Below, in pieces: positions 28,084-38,584 of a DNA stretch of 38,584 bases. The notes below the pieces were generated by a model. That model was given only the letters and a program-made list of their open reading frames with translations. It was not told the DNA's origin and did no database searches. Position 1 is the first letter of the stretch. Each line of letters opens with the position of its first letter. The position numbers were made by a program, and so were the translations under genes. This DNA comes from Alphaproteobacteria bacterium (lineage in GTDB: Bacteria > Pseudomonadota > Alphaproteobacteria > Caedimonadales > UBA9215): contig JAJSAD010000042.1 of NCBI GenBank assembly GCA_024281375.1, forward strand, positions 1-38,584, written 5' to 3'.

Positions 28084-31000
28084 TTACGTTAAGGTGAGCA
28101 AATCCGATAAAAGCGTGGTACAGCCTTGAAACCGTTCTGCAATAGAGCGCCAATTTCGGATAAAAAAGAGACTTTGGTCGGGTCTGATTTTCGCAAGACC
28201 CCGCTGGTCTTGAATAAACTGCAATAATTTTTCAGGATTTGCAAACTGATCCTTGTGGAATTTAAGAACAACACCCTTTAAGCCAACATCAATTTTGCTC
28301 ACTCCTGCTGTCTTTGCCAATTGTTTTAAGGACATCACTCGCAACACATTATCCACTTCTTCAGGATAGGGACCAAAACGATCCACAAGCTCCCGCGCTA
28401 TCTCATCAATTTCTTCCTGAGTCGTAAAGTGGGCTAAGCGACGATAAAGCTCGAGGCGTACCGACAGGTCCTCCACATAAAGATCGGGAATCAGAACCGC
28501 AACCCCCAGGTTCAGTTGCGGACTCCAGGTATCTGTAATCACAACTTCTTCCTTATCCCGTGCATAGCGCGCCTTTTCAACGGCCTCTTCCAGCATATGT
28601 TGATAAAGCTCAACACCCACTTCCCGCACATGGCCCGATTGCTCTTGCCCCAAAAGGTTTCCAGCCCCTCTGATGTCCATATCATGGCTCGCTAGTTGAA
28701 ACCCAGCCCCCAGCGTATCAAGGGTTTGCATCACCTCAAGGCGACGCAGGGCATTTTTACTCAGCAAACGTTGCGTTGGAATCGTCAGGTACGCATAAGC
28801 TCTTATTTTACCGCGCCCAATACGACCCCGTAATTGATAGAGCTGCGCTAACCCAAACATATCAGAACGATGAATAAAAAGCGTATTGACCGTGGGCAAA
28901 TCAATACCGGATTCGATAATGTTGGTGGACAAGAGAATATCGTACTTATGGGCCGCAAAATCATCCATCACTTTTTCAAGGTCTTTGGCCAGCATTTGCC
29001 CGTGGGCAACGGCAATCCTTAGGGTTGGATCAATTTTTATCAAATTTTTAAGAACGTCATCAAGATCTTTAAGACGAGGGCACACATAGAAAATTTGACC
29101 ACTTCGATTCAGCTCCCGCCTTATCGCTTCGTCGACCACCATGGGATCAAAGGGCGTAATAAACGTTCGAATGCTTAAACGATCCACGGGAGGCGTTGCA
29201 ATGATGCTCATATCCCGCACTCCCGTTAGAGCCATTTGAAGGGTCCGCGGGATCGGTGTTGCTGTTAGGGTTAATACATGAATATCCCGTTGAAGGTCCT
29301 TGAGGCGCTCTTTTTGTTTCACGCCAAAATGTTGTTCTTCATCTACAATCACAAGACCCAAATCTTTAAATCCAATGGATTGCGCTAACAACGCATGGGT
29401 CCCAATAATGATATCAACCTTGCCTTCCTTAAGATCACTCTTCGTTTGAGTCGCCTTTTTGGGCATAATAAGCCGTGAAAGCTGGTCAATACGTAACCCA
29501 AAACCCTCAAAGCGAGCGATAAAATTTTGATAGTGCTGGCGGGCCAACAACGTTGTGGGGGCAACAATGGCTACCTGCTTTCCTGTCATGGCCACCACAA
29601 AAGCCGCCCTGAGAGCAATTTCCGTTTTCCCAAACCCCACGTCTCCACAAATCAACCGATCCATAGGTTTACCTGAAGCAAGGTCTGTTACAACATCTTC
29701 AATGGCCCGCAATTGATCATTGGTCTCCGTATACAAAAAACGATGGGTAAATTCACTATAAAGACCCGGGTCCGCTTGAAAAGACTCTGCCGTTTTAAGG
29801 TGCCGAGCCGCGGCAATTTCAATCAAATGATCGGCTATTTCTTCCAGACGTTTTTTAACCTTCGCGCGCCTTGCTTGCCACGCAATGGCCCCTAAACGAT
29901 CACAAATAGCATTGCTCTCTTCGCCGCCATAGCGTGAAATAAGCTCAATGTTTTCAACGGGTAAAAAAAGCTTGTCTCCTCCTCCATAAATCAAGCGCAC
30001 ACAATCATGAGGAATGCGATCAACAACAAGGGTGTGAAGACCATCAAACTGGCCAATACCATGTTCTTCATGGACCACATAATCCCCCAACTCAAGGGCC
30101 GAGGCTTCGGCAATAAAGAGGTCGGAACGTTTGGCCTTCTTGGGGATTTTCCGTTGGATTTCGCCGAAAATTTCCCGCTCTGTCAGGAGAATAAAATCAT
30201 CTGTTTCAAAGCCTTGTTGTAAAGGCCATACATGAAACCGTGCAATTTTGCGAGGGTGTTGATGACTTTCTTGCCAACTGTTCACAGCCTCTACTTTTAA
30301 AAAACCTAAATCCTGAAGTTGTGAGATAAATTGATGCCGCGAGCCTTCACTTTGACAAGCTACATGAACAGGCTTGTGCTTTCCTAATCTTTCCTTCAGA
30401 AAATCCTTCAAGAGCTCTTGTTTAGAGCGATTATTATGGCCCACCAAAGGGGGTAAAAGCGTTAGGGATGTTTTTGGATTTTTCTCTGTTTTAAAGGCTG
30501 ATGTATAAAGGGTTTCATATATATCTGCCAAAGCCTCAATATCGTTTTGGGCGAGATAAAGCTCTTGGGGGGGGAGAGGATTATAACACAAACTCGAGTC
30601 CATCTCTTTTCCAAGACCTTCAACGCGGGCCTCATAGTGGTCTTGAATTTGCTCCAAGCGATGGATGAAAGCGTCCTCACCCCCATGGGTAAAGCCAATT
30701 AGAGGTTTATTCAAATAATCCGTTAAAAGATCGAGCTTCCCATAAAAAAGAGGTAACCAGTGTTCCATACCCGGGTGTTGACGGCCTTCACTGATGTCTT
30801 GATAAAGAAGGTCCGAGCGCACATTTGTGTGAAAGTGCTCTCTGTACTGTGTTCGAAAATTTTCAATGGTCTCATGAGTAAGAGATAATTCCCCTGTTGC
30901 GCCCAGACTTAAGATTTTTTGATCTGTCACAGAACGCTGGGTTAAGGGATCAAAGGTCCGTAAAGTTTCAAGGGTCTCCCCAAAAAAATCAAGGCGATAA

Positions 31001-31536
31001 GGGGATTTTTCTGAAGCAGGGAAAATATCAACAATACCGCCACGCACGGCAAATTCACCAGGTTCTCGCACGTTCGATACACGGTGATATCCTTGATGAC
31101 TTAGGTAGCCCGTCAAGCTTTCAAGAGATACTTCTTGCCCAACGGTGAGCGTTAAAGTTTATTGAGAAAGTTGGTCCCGCGGTGTTACACGCTGCAAAAA
31201 AGCAGACGGAGTCGTCAGAACAATGTGTCGCTGTTTTGGCGTATTACTTAACGTTGAAAGAGCTTTTAAGCGTGCGCCAATGATGTCCTTTCTTGGAGAA
31301 ACACGATCATAAGGCAAACAATCCCACGCTGGAAATGTTAAAATAGAAACCTCTGGCAACAGATACGAGAGCTCTGTTTTGAGTTGAGTCATCGCCCCTT
31401 CATCATGAGCTACAAAGAGAATATCCTGGGAGGTTTTTTCATAAAGGTCGGCCACCACAAAGCATTCTGTGTGGCGGTTAACACCTTCAAGGGTTGTTTG
31501 CGTGATGGAAAGGTCTATGGGAAGGATATAAGTCAT
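28084..31536 (-). pseudogene. mfd: Transcription-repair coupling factor Mfd, interrupted by in-frame TAA (31159-31161)
   Basis: ORFs 31159-31536 and 28084-31116 are in the same frame and both align with Mfd; the codons between (TLTLTVGQEVSLES) also read through as Mfd-like. Confidence 0.88.
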
Positions 31537-31542
31537 GCCAGC

Positions 31543-32862
31543 TTATCTGTATAAATCTGCCCGAGTGCAGGGCAAATTCGCGGACCCTTTTTCTTTACTA
31601 CGTTTGGTGGCAACCACTTGATACAATAAAATAGACCCCGCAAAGAACCCAAAGGAAACCCCCGCAAGGTAGGCCACCCAGAGGCGATAAGTTTCAATAC
31701 CAACAGCATTAACAGCCTTTTCTTTATTGGCTGACAAGCGCTTACACCAATGCTGACAGGTGAGGGCATAATGCTCTCGCCACCCTTCCACATCATGGAT
31801 TTCAAAACCGTAAGCCTCTAAGGACTCAACGGTTGTGCCAATGGGAGCCAATTCTGACCCTGGAAAAATATACTTTAAGATGAGACGCTTTTCAGGCGTA
31901 ATGTTCCGAGAGCGCTTTTTGTTGGCTTTGGCCCGTCGTGCAATACCATGGTTCAAGAATACGCCATTGGGCCGCAAAAGAGACTTCACCTTTTTAAAGT
32001 ACTCGGGGAATTTATCCAACCCAATATGCTCAAACATCCCAATACTCGAAATTTTATCGTATTCTCCGTCAAGGGTAATATAATCCCGAATTTCAAGGGT
32101 AACTGTATCTTGCAATCCAAGCTCTTTTACCTTTGCCATCGCATAATCATACTGAGCTTGTGAGAGCGTCACCCCATGGGCCGTTACGCCATAATTTTTT
32201 GCCGCATAACACACCAAAGCGCCCCAACCACAGCCAATATCCAAGAGGCGATCTCCTTTTTTAAGGCGCAGTTTCCGACAAATCATCTCCAGCTTATTCA
32301 ATTGAGCTTGCTCAAGGGTCTCGGACCAATCCTTAAAGTAGGCACAGGAATAAAGCATCTCAGGATCCAGAAACAATTTATAAAAATCATTGCTCACATC
32401 ATAATGGAACTGAATAAAATCTTTATTATCCCGCGCTTTACCGTCAAAGCCCGTTTCATCTTTTTCATACCCTTTTTTGAGGTTAGTTTTGGTGCTTTTC
32501 ACCAACAAAAAAGGCCAAATTCTCTTTAAAATATAGAATTTATCTAGTTTTTTGAGGTCTTTTTTCTTAATAGAAGATCGCACCGTGTGAAAGAAATCTA
32601 TAAGGTCAGCCCCTTCAATCAAAATATGACCCAAAGCATATTGGCGCATAAGATTTTCAAGGGTAGGACGCTTTAAAAGAGACGCGATTACCCCTTGTTC
32701 AGACAAGGTAATGGTTAATTTAGATGTGCTGACATCTCCCAGAGCAACAAAGGACCCATCCCATAACACAACACTCACAGGAGCCTTAAGATACTGAGCA
32801 ACATACTCCAAGCACTCCGCTAAGGAGTCTAATAATTTTTTATCCGAGGCAAATAACGCCAT
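31543..32862 (-). CDS. cfa: Cyclopropane-fatty-acyl-phospholipid synthase family methyltransferase
   Basis: FIQFHYDVSNDFYKLFLDPEMLYSCAYF, LLDIGCGWGALVCYAA, GMFEHIG; C-terminal TM segment. Confidence 0.92.
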   Translation of the reverse strand: MALFASDKKLLDSLAECLEYVAQYLKAPVSVVLWDGSFVALGDVSTSKLTITLSEQGVIASLLKRPTLENLMRQYALGHILIEGADLIDFFHTVRSSIKKKDLKKLDKFYILKRIWPFLLVKSTKTNLKKGYEKDETGFDGKARDNKDFIQFHYDVSNDFYKLFLDPEMLYSCAYFKDWSETLEQAQLNKLEMICRKLRLKKGDRLLDIGCGWGALVCYAAKNYGVTAHGVTLSQAQYDYAMAKVKELGLQDTVTLEIRDYITLDGEYDKISSIGMFEHIGLDKFPEYFKKVKSLLRPNGVFLNHGIARRAKANKKRSRNITPEKRLILKYIFPGSELAPIGTTVESLEAYGFEIHDVEGWREHYALTCQHWCKRLSANKEKAVNAVGIETYRLWVAYLAGVSFGFFAGSILLYQVVATKRSKEKGSANLPCTRADLYR

Positions 32863-32933
32863 CCTTTTATACCCTTTAATAATCTCAGCAACACGATACG
32901 CGTTTTAAAAGAAACTGACAAGGAAAGCCTTTT

Positions 32934-34736
32934 TTATCTTTTATCCGGTAAGAAACCTTCATTTTGAAGAGCCCACAATTTTGCAAAAGCTCCTTCTTTA
33001 TTGGCTAACAACTCTGCTTGAGAGCCTTGTTCAAGCACTTTACCTTTGTCGAAGACAATAATGCGGTCCATAGATGCTAATGTCGATAAACGGTGAGCCA
33101 CCACAATGGTTGTGCGGTCTTTCATGACTTTTTGAAGGCTCTCCTGAATATATTTTTCCGTCACAGAATCCAAAGCTGATGTAGCCTCATCTAAGACCAG
33201 AATAGGCGCATTTTTAAGAATAGCGCGTGCAATGGCGATACGTTGACGTTGCCCTCCCGAGAGTTTAAGACCGCGTTCTCCCACAAGGGTGTTGTACCCT
33301 TCATCAAGCTCGAGGATAAATTCATGACAATGAGCCAACTTTGACGCTTTGATCACCTCATCATCGCTCGCACTTTCAAGGCCATAACGGATATTTTCCA
33401 TCAAGGTTCGATGGAATAAACTTGGGTCTTGAGGGATCATGGCAATTTGTGAGCGCAAAGAATTTTGAGTCACTTGGGCGATATCTTGACCATCAATTTG
33501 AATACACCCTTTTTGAGGGTCAAAAAAGCGCAGCAATAAATTCACAAAAGTCGTTTTACCAGAGCCTGAAAATCCCACAAGCCCCACGGACTCGCCGGGA
33601 TTAATCTTTACATTTAGGCCCTCAAACAAGGGGGAACTCTTGCGATATCCAAAACCAAGATTGTTAACATTAATTGCTCCTTTTTGAACCACTAGGTCTT
33701 TCGCATCTTCTTTATCCACCACTTCATGGGGTGTATTAAGCATCGTCAAAGCCGCACTAATCACACTAAAGTCCCGAAGCATCACCTGCATTCTTTGGCT
33801 TAAATGCCAAATAAGTCCCAAGATTTGAAAAATCGTCATGGCAACCAACGGAAAATCACCCATACTTACCCAGCCTGCTTGAAACCCGATCACAAGGAAA
33901 TAAATGACTGTTGCAATAAAAACAATGCCTCCAGCCCCTCTTAGGAAATCTAGTTTTTCATAAGCCCAGCTCGCAATAATAGATTTATCAATCTCTTCCT
34001 CTTGAGAGCGCACAAGACGTTTTAATTCCTGAGCTCCTTTTGCAAAAAGCCTAACCACTGTCATATTGGTAATACAATCAACGGTGTCTCCTTGCATATA
34101 AGAAACTGCATCGGCATGGTCTTTAGATTTCCGCTGAAGTTCAGGCATAAAATAAAAAGTCACTCCCATATGAAAAGCACACCACGCCAGCATGATTCCC
34201 ACAAAAATTGGGCTGACAAATGCAAGGATGATACAGGAAAAAACAAAGGCCATCACAATGGCCAGCACCGTATCTAGAAGATTATCGATCAGGTTATGAG
34301 CGCTTTTAGGAATTTCATGAATACGCGTTGCAATGGTCCCTGCAAAGTTATTGGTAAAATAACTTAGAGAATGCCCTTTAACATATTGCACCACCTGTAA
34401 ACGCATATCTGCCCTAAAATACGGAAAAGCATACACTTTGATAGCACTCATATGGCGCATGGCAACTTCCATAACCGTAAAAGAAATCACAATGGCCCAA
34501 AAAGGTGTTTTAAGAACCTCCCATATGCCTGAGGCATCTCCTGTATATCCAACGATATTATCGATAAACATCTTAATGAAATAGGGATAGAGGGCCTCAT
34601 TAGCCGACCAGAACATCGTCAAAAATGTAATGGGAATAAAATATTTCTTATGACGTTTAAGAAAATGCCCTAAGAAAGCCCCTGCTGTTTTGGGAAAAGT
34701 CTCGTGAGGAATAGAGGTTGTAACTTTATAAGACAT
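32934..34736 (-). CDS. ABC transporter, fused permease and ATP-binding domains
   Basis: Walker A GFSGSGKTT, signature LSGGQRQRIAIARA, Walker B ILVLDEATSALD, six-TM N-terminal half. Confidence 0.95.
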   Translation of the reverse strand: MSYKVTTSIPHETFPKTAGAFLGHFLKRHKKYFIPITFLTMFWSANEALYPYFIKMFIDNIVGYTGDASGIWEVLKTPFWAIVISFTVMEVAMRHMSAIKVYAFPYFRADMRLQVVQYVKGHSLSYFTNNFAGTIATRIHEIPKSAHNLIDNLLDTVLAIVMAFVFSCIILAFVSPIFVGIMLAWCAFHMGVTFYFMPELQRKSKDHADAVSYMQGDTVDCITNMTVVRLFAKGAQELKRLVRSQEEEIDKSIIASWAYEKLDFLRGAGGIVFIATVIYFLVIGFQAGWVSMGDFPLVAMTIFQILGLIWHLSQRMQVMLRDFSVISAALTMLNTPHEVVDKEDAKDLVVQKGAINVNNLGFGYRKSSPLFEGLNVKINPGESVGLVGFSGSGKTTFVNLLLRFFDPQKGCIQIDGQDIAQVTQNSLRSQIAMIPQDPSLFHRTLMENIRYGLESASDDEVIKASKLAHCHEFILELDEGYNTLVGERGLKLSGGQRQRIAIARAILKNAPILVLDEATSALDSVTEKYIQESLQKVMKDRTTIVVAHRLSTLASMDRIIVFDKGKVLEQGSQAELLANKEGAFAKLWALQNEGFLPDKR

Positions 34737-34981
34737 TGTCTTTGTTCCTAAAAAATATACGCAATAAAATAAAAAACACAGAAAAACACAGAGGAAATTT
34801 TATCCTCAGCGTTAGGGGGTCAATAATTTTCAAACAACAAGCAATGAGTACTCTTAACATAAGCCTCTTTAATATCCTCGTAAACCCCTTTTTTCAAGAA
34901 AAGGACGACTTCCCCTTGACAGCTTGGCGCAAAACAAGGTATGAGATAACATTAAGTTTACTTACCTAAGGATTCAAGATA

Positions 34982-35152
34982 ATGGCTAAAAAAGGTCCCG
35001 TTACTAAGATTCGCCTCGTGAGCGAAGAAAAAACTGGTTATTTTTACGTAACAACAAAGAACCCCCGTAACTCGCCTGAGAAAATGATCATCCGTAAATA
35101 TGATCCTGTTATTCGCAAGCATTGTCTCTTCAAAGAAGCTAAAATTAAATAG
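34982..35152 (+). CDS. rpmG: 50S ribosomal protein L33
   Basis: [56 protein letters not shown]; 56 aa, below the ORF-track length cutoff. Confidence 0.96.
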   Translation: MAKKGPVTKIRLVSEEKTGYFYVTTKNPRNSPEKMIIRKYDPVIRKHCLFKEAKIK

Positions 35153-35155
35153 TTT

Positions 35156-35641
35156 TTAAAAAAGATTAGCGACTTTAAACTGCTCTTCATCGCCCTGTTC
35201 CTCTTGGATAAGGGCGTTTTTTGTGTGGTTTTGAGGTGAAATATCTAAGGGCTTCTCTGCCAAAGAAGAATTCAAAGAAAAATCTATTGTTTTCAAAAAC
35301 ATATCGAGGGTAAAAGGTTTTGTCAGACACTCAACACACCCCGCCTCAATCATCTTATCGTGAGTATCTGAAATAGCCAAAGCTGTCACACCCAGTAGAG
35401 GAATATGCTCTGTTTTAGGGTTCTTTTTTAACTTTTGAGCAAGCTCAATGCCCGATGAATACGGGAGTAAAATATCAAGGATCACAAGGTCTGGTTGATA
35501 CTTTTCAGCATACTCAAGGCAGTGCCTTCCCACCCGATCTTCGATGGTGTCAAAGCCTTTGGCGCGCAGAATGTCTCTGAAAAGCTTGAGGTTCAAGGAG
35601 TGATCCTCAACAATCAAAATTTTCCTGCGTGCCTTTGCCAT
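35156..35641 (-). CDS. Single-domain response regulator, DivK-like
   Basis: KILIVEDHSLNLKLFRDIL...PDLVILDILLPYSSGIEL...GVTALA...CLTKPF receiver signature. Confidence 0.9.
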   Translation of the reverse strand: MAKARRKILIVEDHSLNLKLFRDILRAKGFDTIEDRVGRHCLEYAEKYQPDLVILDILLPYSSGIELAQKLKKNPKTEHIPLLGVTALAISDTHDKMIEAGCVECLTKPFTLDMFLKTIDFSLNSSLAEKPLDISPQNHTKNALIQEEQGDEEQFKVANLF

Positions 35642-35784
35642 TAACGCAATCCTTCATCCTTTTTTAACCAATATATCTAGTTTTGTTAAATTTAGTTAAT
35701 TTTCCGTAACTTTTTTCTTAACAAACCCTTATGTTCTGGGAGCCCTTTGAATTTTAAGCCTTAAAAATTTTGTTTTATTGTTTT

Positions 35785-35832
35785 CCACACTCCCTGCCCC
35801 TTTTAAAAAGAATGGGTATAATGGGAGTGTGG
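35785..35832. repeat. Inverted repeat (10-bp perfect arms)
   Basis: CCACACTCCC (35785-35794) and GGGAGTGTGG (35823-35832). Confidence 0.7.
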
Positions 35833-35865
35833 GAGTGTTCAAATAACTGTGTAATCCAAGTCTCC

Positions 35866-35899
35866 CTCACCACCTTCCTCACCTCACCACCTTCCTCAC
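35866..35899. repeat. Tandem direct repeat, 17 bp x 2
   Basis: CTCACCACCTTCCTCAC repeated perfectly back to back. Confidence 0.95.
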
Positions 35900-36222
35900 T
35901 TTTTTTTGCTTTTATTTTGCCTATTTTTTGACTAATAGTCCAAAATATTGATAAAAAATGTCTATTGGTCAAAAATTGCGCGGGAGGGAGAAGGAAGAAG
36001 GGAGAAAAGAGGTGAAAAATTAAAGGAAGGGGGACCTGATGATCCTGCATTTTTGCGGAGTTTTAAAAGGAGTGGGTAACGTGATTTTTTTCACAAAAGA
36101 CAATAAATAGATAGTATTTCTTGTTGACTTATTATTTAATTAATATATTAATGATATTTTAATCATTATAAGTTATTATGATTATTGTCAATATAGTAAA
36201 TTGCAAACAAGGAGACTACAAA

Positions 36223-36582
36223 ATGAATACGAAGATATTATTATCAATCATAGGGATTTCAGCTTTGATCACAACAGGGCCACTTTTTGCATCATCCCCT
36301 ACTTATTATGACGCAGCCGATTCAGACATAACATCATACAGAGGGATAAATCCGGATAGAGAGTACAGGGCAGCACAAGTTGTTGACTCAATGGATGAGG
36401 TAACAGATATGAATAAGTCCTTTTTTATAAGAAAGAAAATTGTTCCGAAAGAATCAAGTTCAGACAGAGAGTACAGAGCAGCACAAATTGTTGACTCAAT
36501 GGATGAGGTAACAGATATGAATAAGTCCTTTTTTATAAGAAAGAAAATTGTTCCGAAAGAATCAAGTTCAACTGATCAATAA
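36223..36582 (+). CDS. Hypothetical secreted protein with two 36-aa tandem repeats
   Basis: AAGGAG SD before ATG 36223; signal peptide (LITTGPLFASS); DREYRAAQ(V/I)VDSMDEVTDMNKSFFIRKKIVPKESSS twice. Confidence 0.85.
   Translation: MNTKILLSIIGISALITTGPLFASSPTYYDAADSDITSYRGINPDREYRAAQVVDSMDEVTDMNKSFFIRKKIVPKESSSDREYRAAQIVDSMDEVTDMNKSFFIRKKIVPKESSSTDQ
36355..36570 (+). repeat. In-frame 108-bp tandem duplication
   Basis: 36355-36462 and 36463-36570 differ at three positions by eye. Confidence 0.95.
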
Positions 36583-36766
36583 GAAATTTAGGCCTTAAAA
36601 ATTTTTCTACCCCAAAAAGCTAGCATAGGAAGTAAGGTTTTTCTTATTGTGAACACAGATCATTTATTAAAAATAAGACACAACATCCTTAAAATTTATC
36701 ATAAAGGGGCTACATTTAAGGTTAAAAAGATGGTAAATTAAAGAAAAACGATGATTTAGATGCCCC

Positions 36767-37381
36767 ATGACAGCAAAAAAGAAAATATCCAAAACGTCTC
36801 CAAAAACTGTCTCTAGAAAGGGAGTATCACCCCCCCCGTCTAAAACGCCTCCTAAGAAAACACGTCGTGATTTCCTTGTGTTGGCCTCCGGGGCTGCGGG
36901 CGCTATGGGGATGGGTAGCTTTATTTATCCTTTTATCAGTAGCATGAATCCAGCAGCCGATATTGCCGCGGTTGCTGAAGTTGATGTCGATTTAAAATCA
37001 ATCCAAGTAGGCCAAGCGATTACCGTGATGTGGCGCGGTAAACCCATCTTTATTCGCCGTCGTACCCCTGCAGAAATTGCAAAAGAGGAAGCCGTTGATA
37101 TTTCGTCACTCCTTGATCCTCAAACTGACAAAGACCGTATTCAAAAATCAGAATGGCTTATTGTGATTGGGGTTTGTACCCACCTTGGCTGTGTGCCTTC
37201 TGGCCAAAAACCAACGGATACTCGGGGTAAGTATGGGGGATGGTTTTGCCCCTGTCATGGCTCTGTCTATGATGTCTCTGGACGTGTTCGAAAAGGCCCT
37301 GCCCCAAAAAATCTTTACATCCCCCCTTATTTATTTATTGACGATACAACCATCCGTATTGGCCAGGAGGCAACGGTATAA
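36767..37381 (+). CDS. petA: Ubiquinol-cytochrome c reductase iron-sulfur (Rieske) subunit
   Basis: Tat-like [19 protein letters not shown] and CPCHGS cluster motifs. Confidence 0.96.
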   Translation: MTAKKKISKTSPKTVSRKGVSPPPSKTPPKKTRRDFLVLASGAAGAMGMGSFIYPFISSMNPAADIAAVAEVDVDLKSIQVGQAITVMWRGKPIFIRRRTPAEIAKEEAVDISSLLDPQTDKDRIQKSEWLIVIGVCTHLGCVPSGQKPTDTRGKYGGWFCPCHGSVYDVSGRVRKGPAPKNLYIPPYLFIDDTTIRIGQEATV

Positions 37382-38584
37382 TGTCTAAAAAAGAACCCAA
37401 CCTACAACCTTCCCAAGTCGCTGCCTCTAAAGAAAAAGGCCTTAAAAATTGGATCGAGCACCGTATTCCTATTTTTGCCTTTATGAACAAAGAGCTTGTT
37501 GAATACAAAACCCCAAAAAATTTAAATTATTTTTGGAATTTTGGGTCTCTTGCGGGGATTACCCTTGTGGTAATGATCCTCACGGGAATTTTTCTGGCCA
37601 TGCAATATACGCCTCATGTGGATCATGCTTTTGAGAGCGTCGAACGCATCATGCGGGAGGTGAATTTTGGCTGGATGATTCGCTATATTCATATGAATGG
37701 TGCGTCAATGTTCTTTATTATCGTTTACCTTCATATGTTTCGAGGAATGTATTACGGTTCTCACAAGGCCCCCCGGGAGCTTCTCTGGATTATGGGTGTT
37801 GTGATTTTTCTCCTCATGATGGCAACAGCCTTTATGGGATACGTTTTGCCTTGGGGACAAATGAGTTTTTGGGGTGCAACCGTAATCACCAATTTCTTTA
37901 CGGCTTTTGATATCAATTTTACCCTAGGAGATACAGCTATTTCCATAGATATGGGGACAGGGATTATGGAATGGTTGCTGGGTGGCTTTTCCGTTGATAA
38001 CCCCACTTTAAATCGCTTTTTTGCCCTTCATTATCTCCTCCCTTTTGCTATTGTCGCCATTGTTGTCCTACACCTTGTAGCCCTTCATCAGCATGGGTCA
38101 AACAACCCTCTGGGTATTGATAAAAAAACAGAAAAGGACACTGTCCCTTTTCACCCCTACTACACCTATAAAGACCTTTTTGGGTTGGGGACGTTTTTGC
38201 TTGTGTGGGCGGCCCTTGTCTTTTTTGCGCCTAATTTCTTTGGCGAGCCCGATAACTATATACCAGCCGACCCCCTCGTTACCCCTCCCCATATTGTCCC
38301 AGAATGGTACTTTTTACCTTTCTATGCTATTTTGAGGTCCGTTCCTGATAAATTATCTGGTGTCCTCTTGATGTTCAGCGCCGTTCGTATTTTGGCTTTT
38401 CTTCCCTGGCTCGATAAGCACCCTGTGCGCAGTGGAAAATTCAGCCCTCTTTTTAAACTCTGTTTCTGGGTCTTCTTTATCAGTTGCCTAGCCCTTGGGT
38501 GGGTTGGATCGCAACCACCGGAAGGCATTGCTATGCTCGTTGGGCGTGTTACAACAGCGTTTTACTTTGGTTTCTTTATTATTA
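37381..38584 (+). CDS. petB: Cytochrome b (bc1 complex), truncated by window end
   Basis: Open from ATG 37381 (TAATG overlap with petA) to the window end; contains [19 protein letters not shown] and [19 protein letters not shown]. Confidence 0.96.
   Translation, partial: MSKKEPNLQPSQVAASKEKGLKNWIEHRIPIFAFMNKELVEYKTPKNLNYFWNFGSLAGITLVVMILTGIFLAMQYTPHVDHAFESVERIMREVNFGWMIRYIHMNGASMFFIIVYLHMFRGMYYGSHKAPRELLWIMGVVIFLLMMATAFMGYVLPWGQMSFWGATVITNFFTAFDINFTLGDTAISIDMGTGIMEWLLGGFSVDNPTLNRFFALHYLLPFAIVAIVVLHLVALHQHGSNNPLGIDKKTEKDTVPFHPYYTYKDLFGLGTFLLVWAALVFFAPNFFGEPDNYIPADPLVTPPHIVPEWYFLPFYAILRSVPDKLSGVLLMFSAVRILAFLPWLDKHPVRSGKFSPLFKLCFWVFFISCLALGWVGSQPPEGIAMLVGRVTTAFYFGFFII

Noticed and set aside
6112-31161. 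TAA reassigned to a sense codon in this genome
   Set aside because: Ordinary genes here (rpmF, smr, petA and others) end at TAA with nothing coding-like after it, so two internal TAA codons fit gene decay or error better.
18700-35641. Histidine kinase and DivK-like regulator as one two-component system
   Set aside because: They are about 14 kb apart and not co-transcribed; pairing cannot be inferred from sequence.
35775-36050. 91-aa minus-strand ORF
   Set aside because: Low-complexity, runs across tandem and inverted repeats; no SD or recognizable domain.
36355-36570. CRISPR array
   Set aside because: Two contiguous 108-bp in-frame coding repeats without spacers; no cas genes nearby.
35758-36605. 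GCCTTAAAAATTTT direct repeats flanking the 36223-36582 gene as target-site duplications
   Set aside because: Short, AT-rich and without terminal repeats inside; likely chance.

Overview
This 38.6 kb window looks like an AT-rich alphaproteobacterial chromosome, probably from an intracellular or reduced-genome lineage (inferred from gene content and gene decay; no taxonomy search was possible). Most of it is housekeeping: tRNA-Arg(UCU), a DASS-family transporter, tim44-like/mltA/smr, valS, rpmF-plsX, uppP, trxA, a Cache-type sensor histidine kinase, pepP, apbC/mrp, hflK-hflC-degP, mfd-cfa, an ABC exporter, rpmG (absent from the ORF track), a divK-like regulator, and petA-petB (petB runs off the window end). 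The main points for a second look are: (1) a single-chain MNT-HEPN fusion with both diagnostic motifs (GSX10DXD and RX4HXY), bracketed by inverted copies of a palindromic repeat; (2) a palindromic repeat family with a 70-bp block that is identical in two copies 15 kb apart, which supplies the stop codon of three genes and C-terminal residues of at least two; it also brackets an NAD-dependent epimerase gene in direct orientation; (3) two further palindromic repeat families that share a hairpin core with an apparent compensatory base-pair change; (4) in-frame TAA codons interrupting mfd and an alpha/beta hydrolase, and a frameshift in a secreted repeat protein; (5) a histidine kinase whose first transmembrane helix lies upstream of the called ORF, probably started at CTG; (6) small secreted orphan proteins, one with a near-perfect 108-bp tandem duplication. 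No CRISPR array, integrase or transposase gene was recognised.
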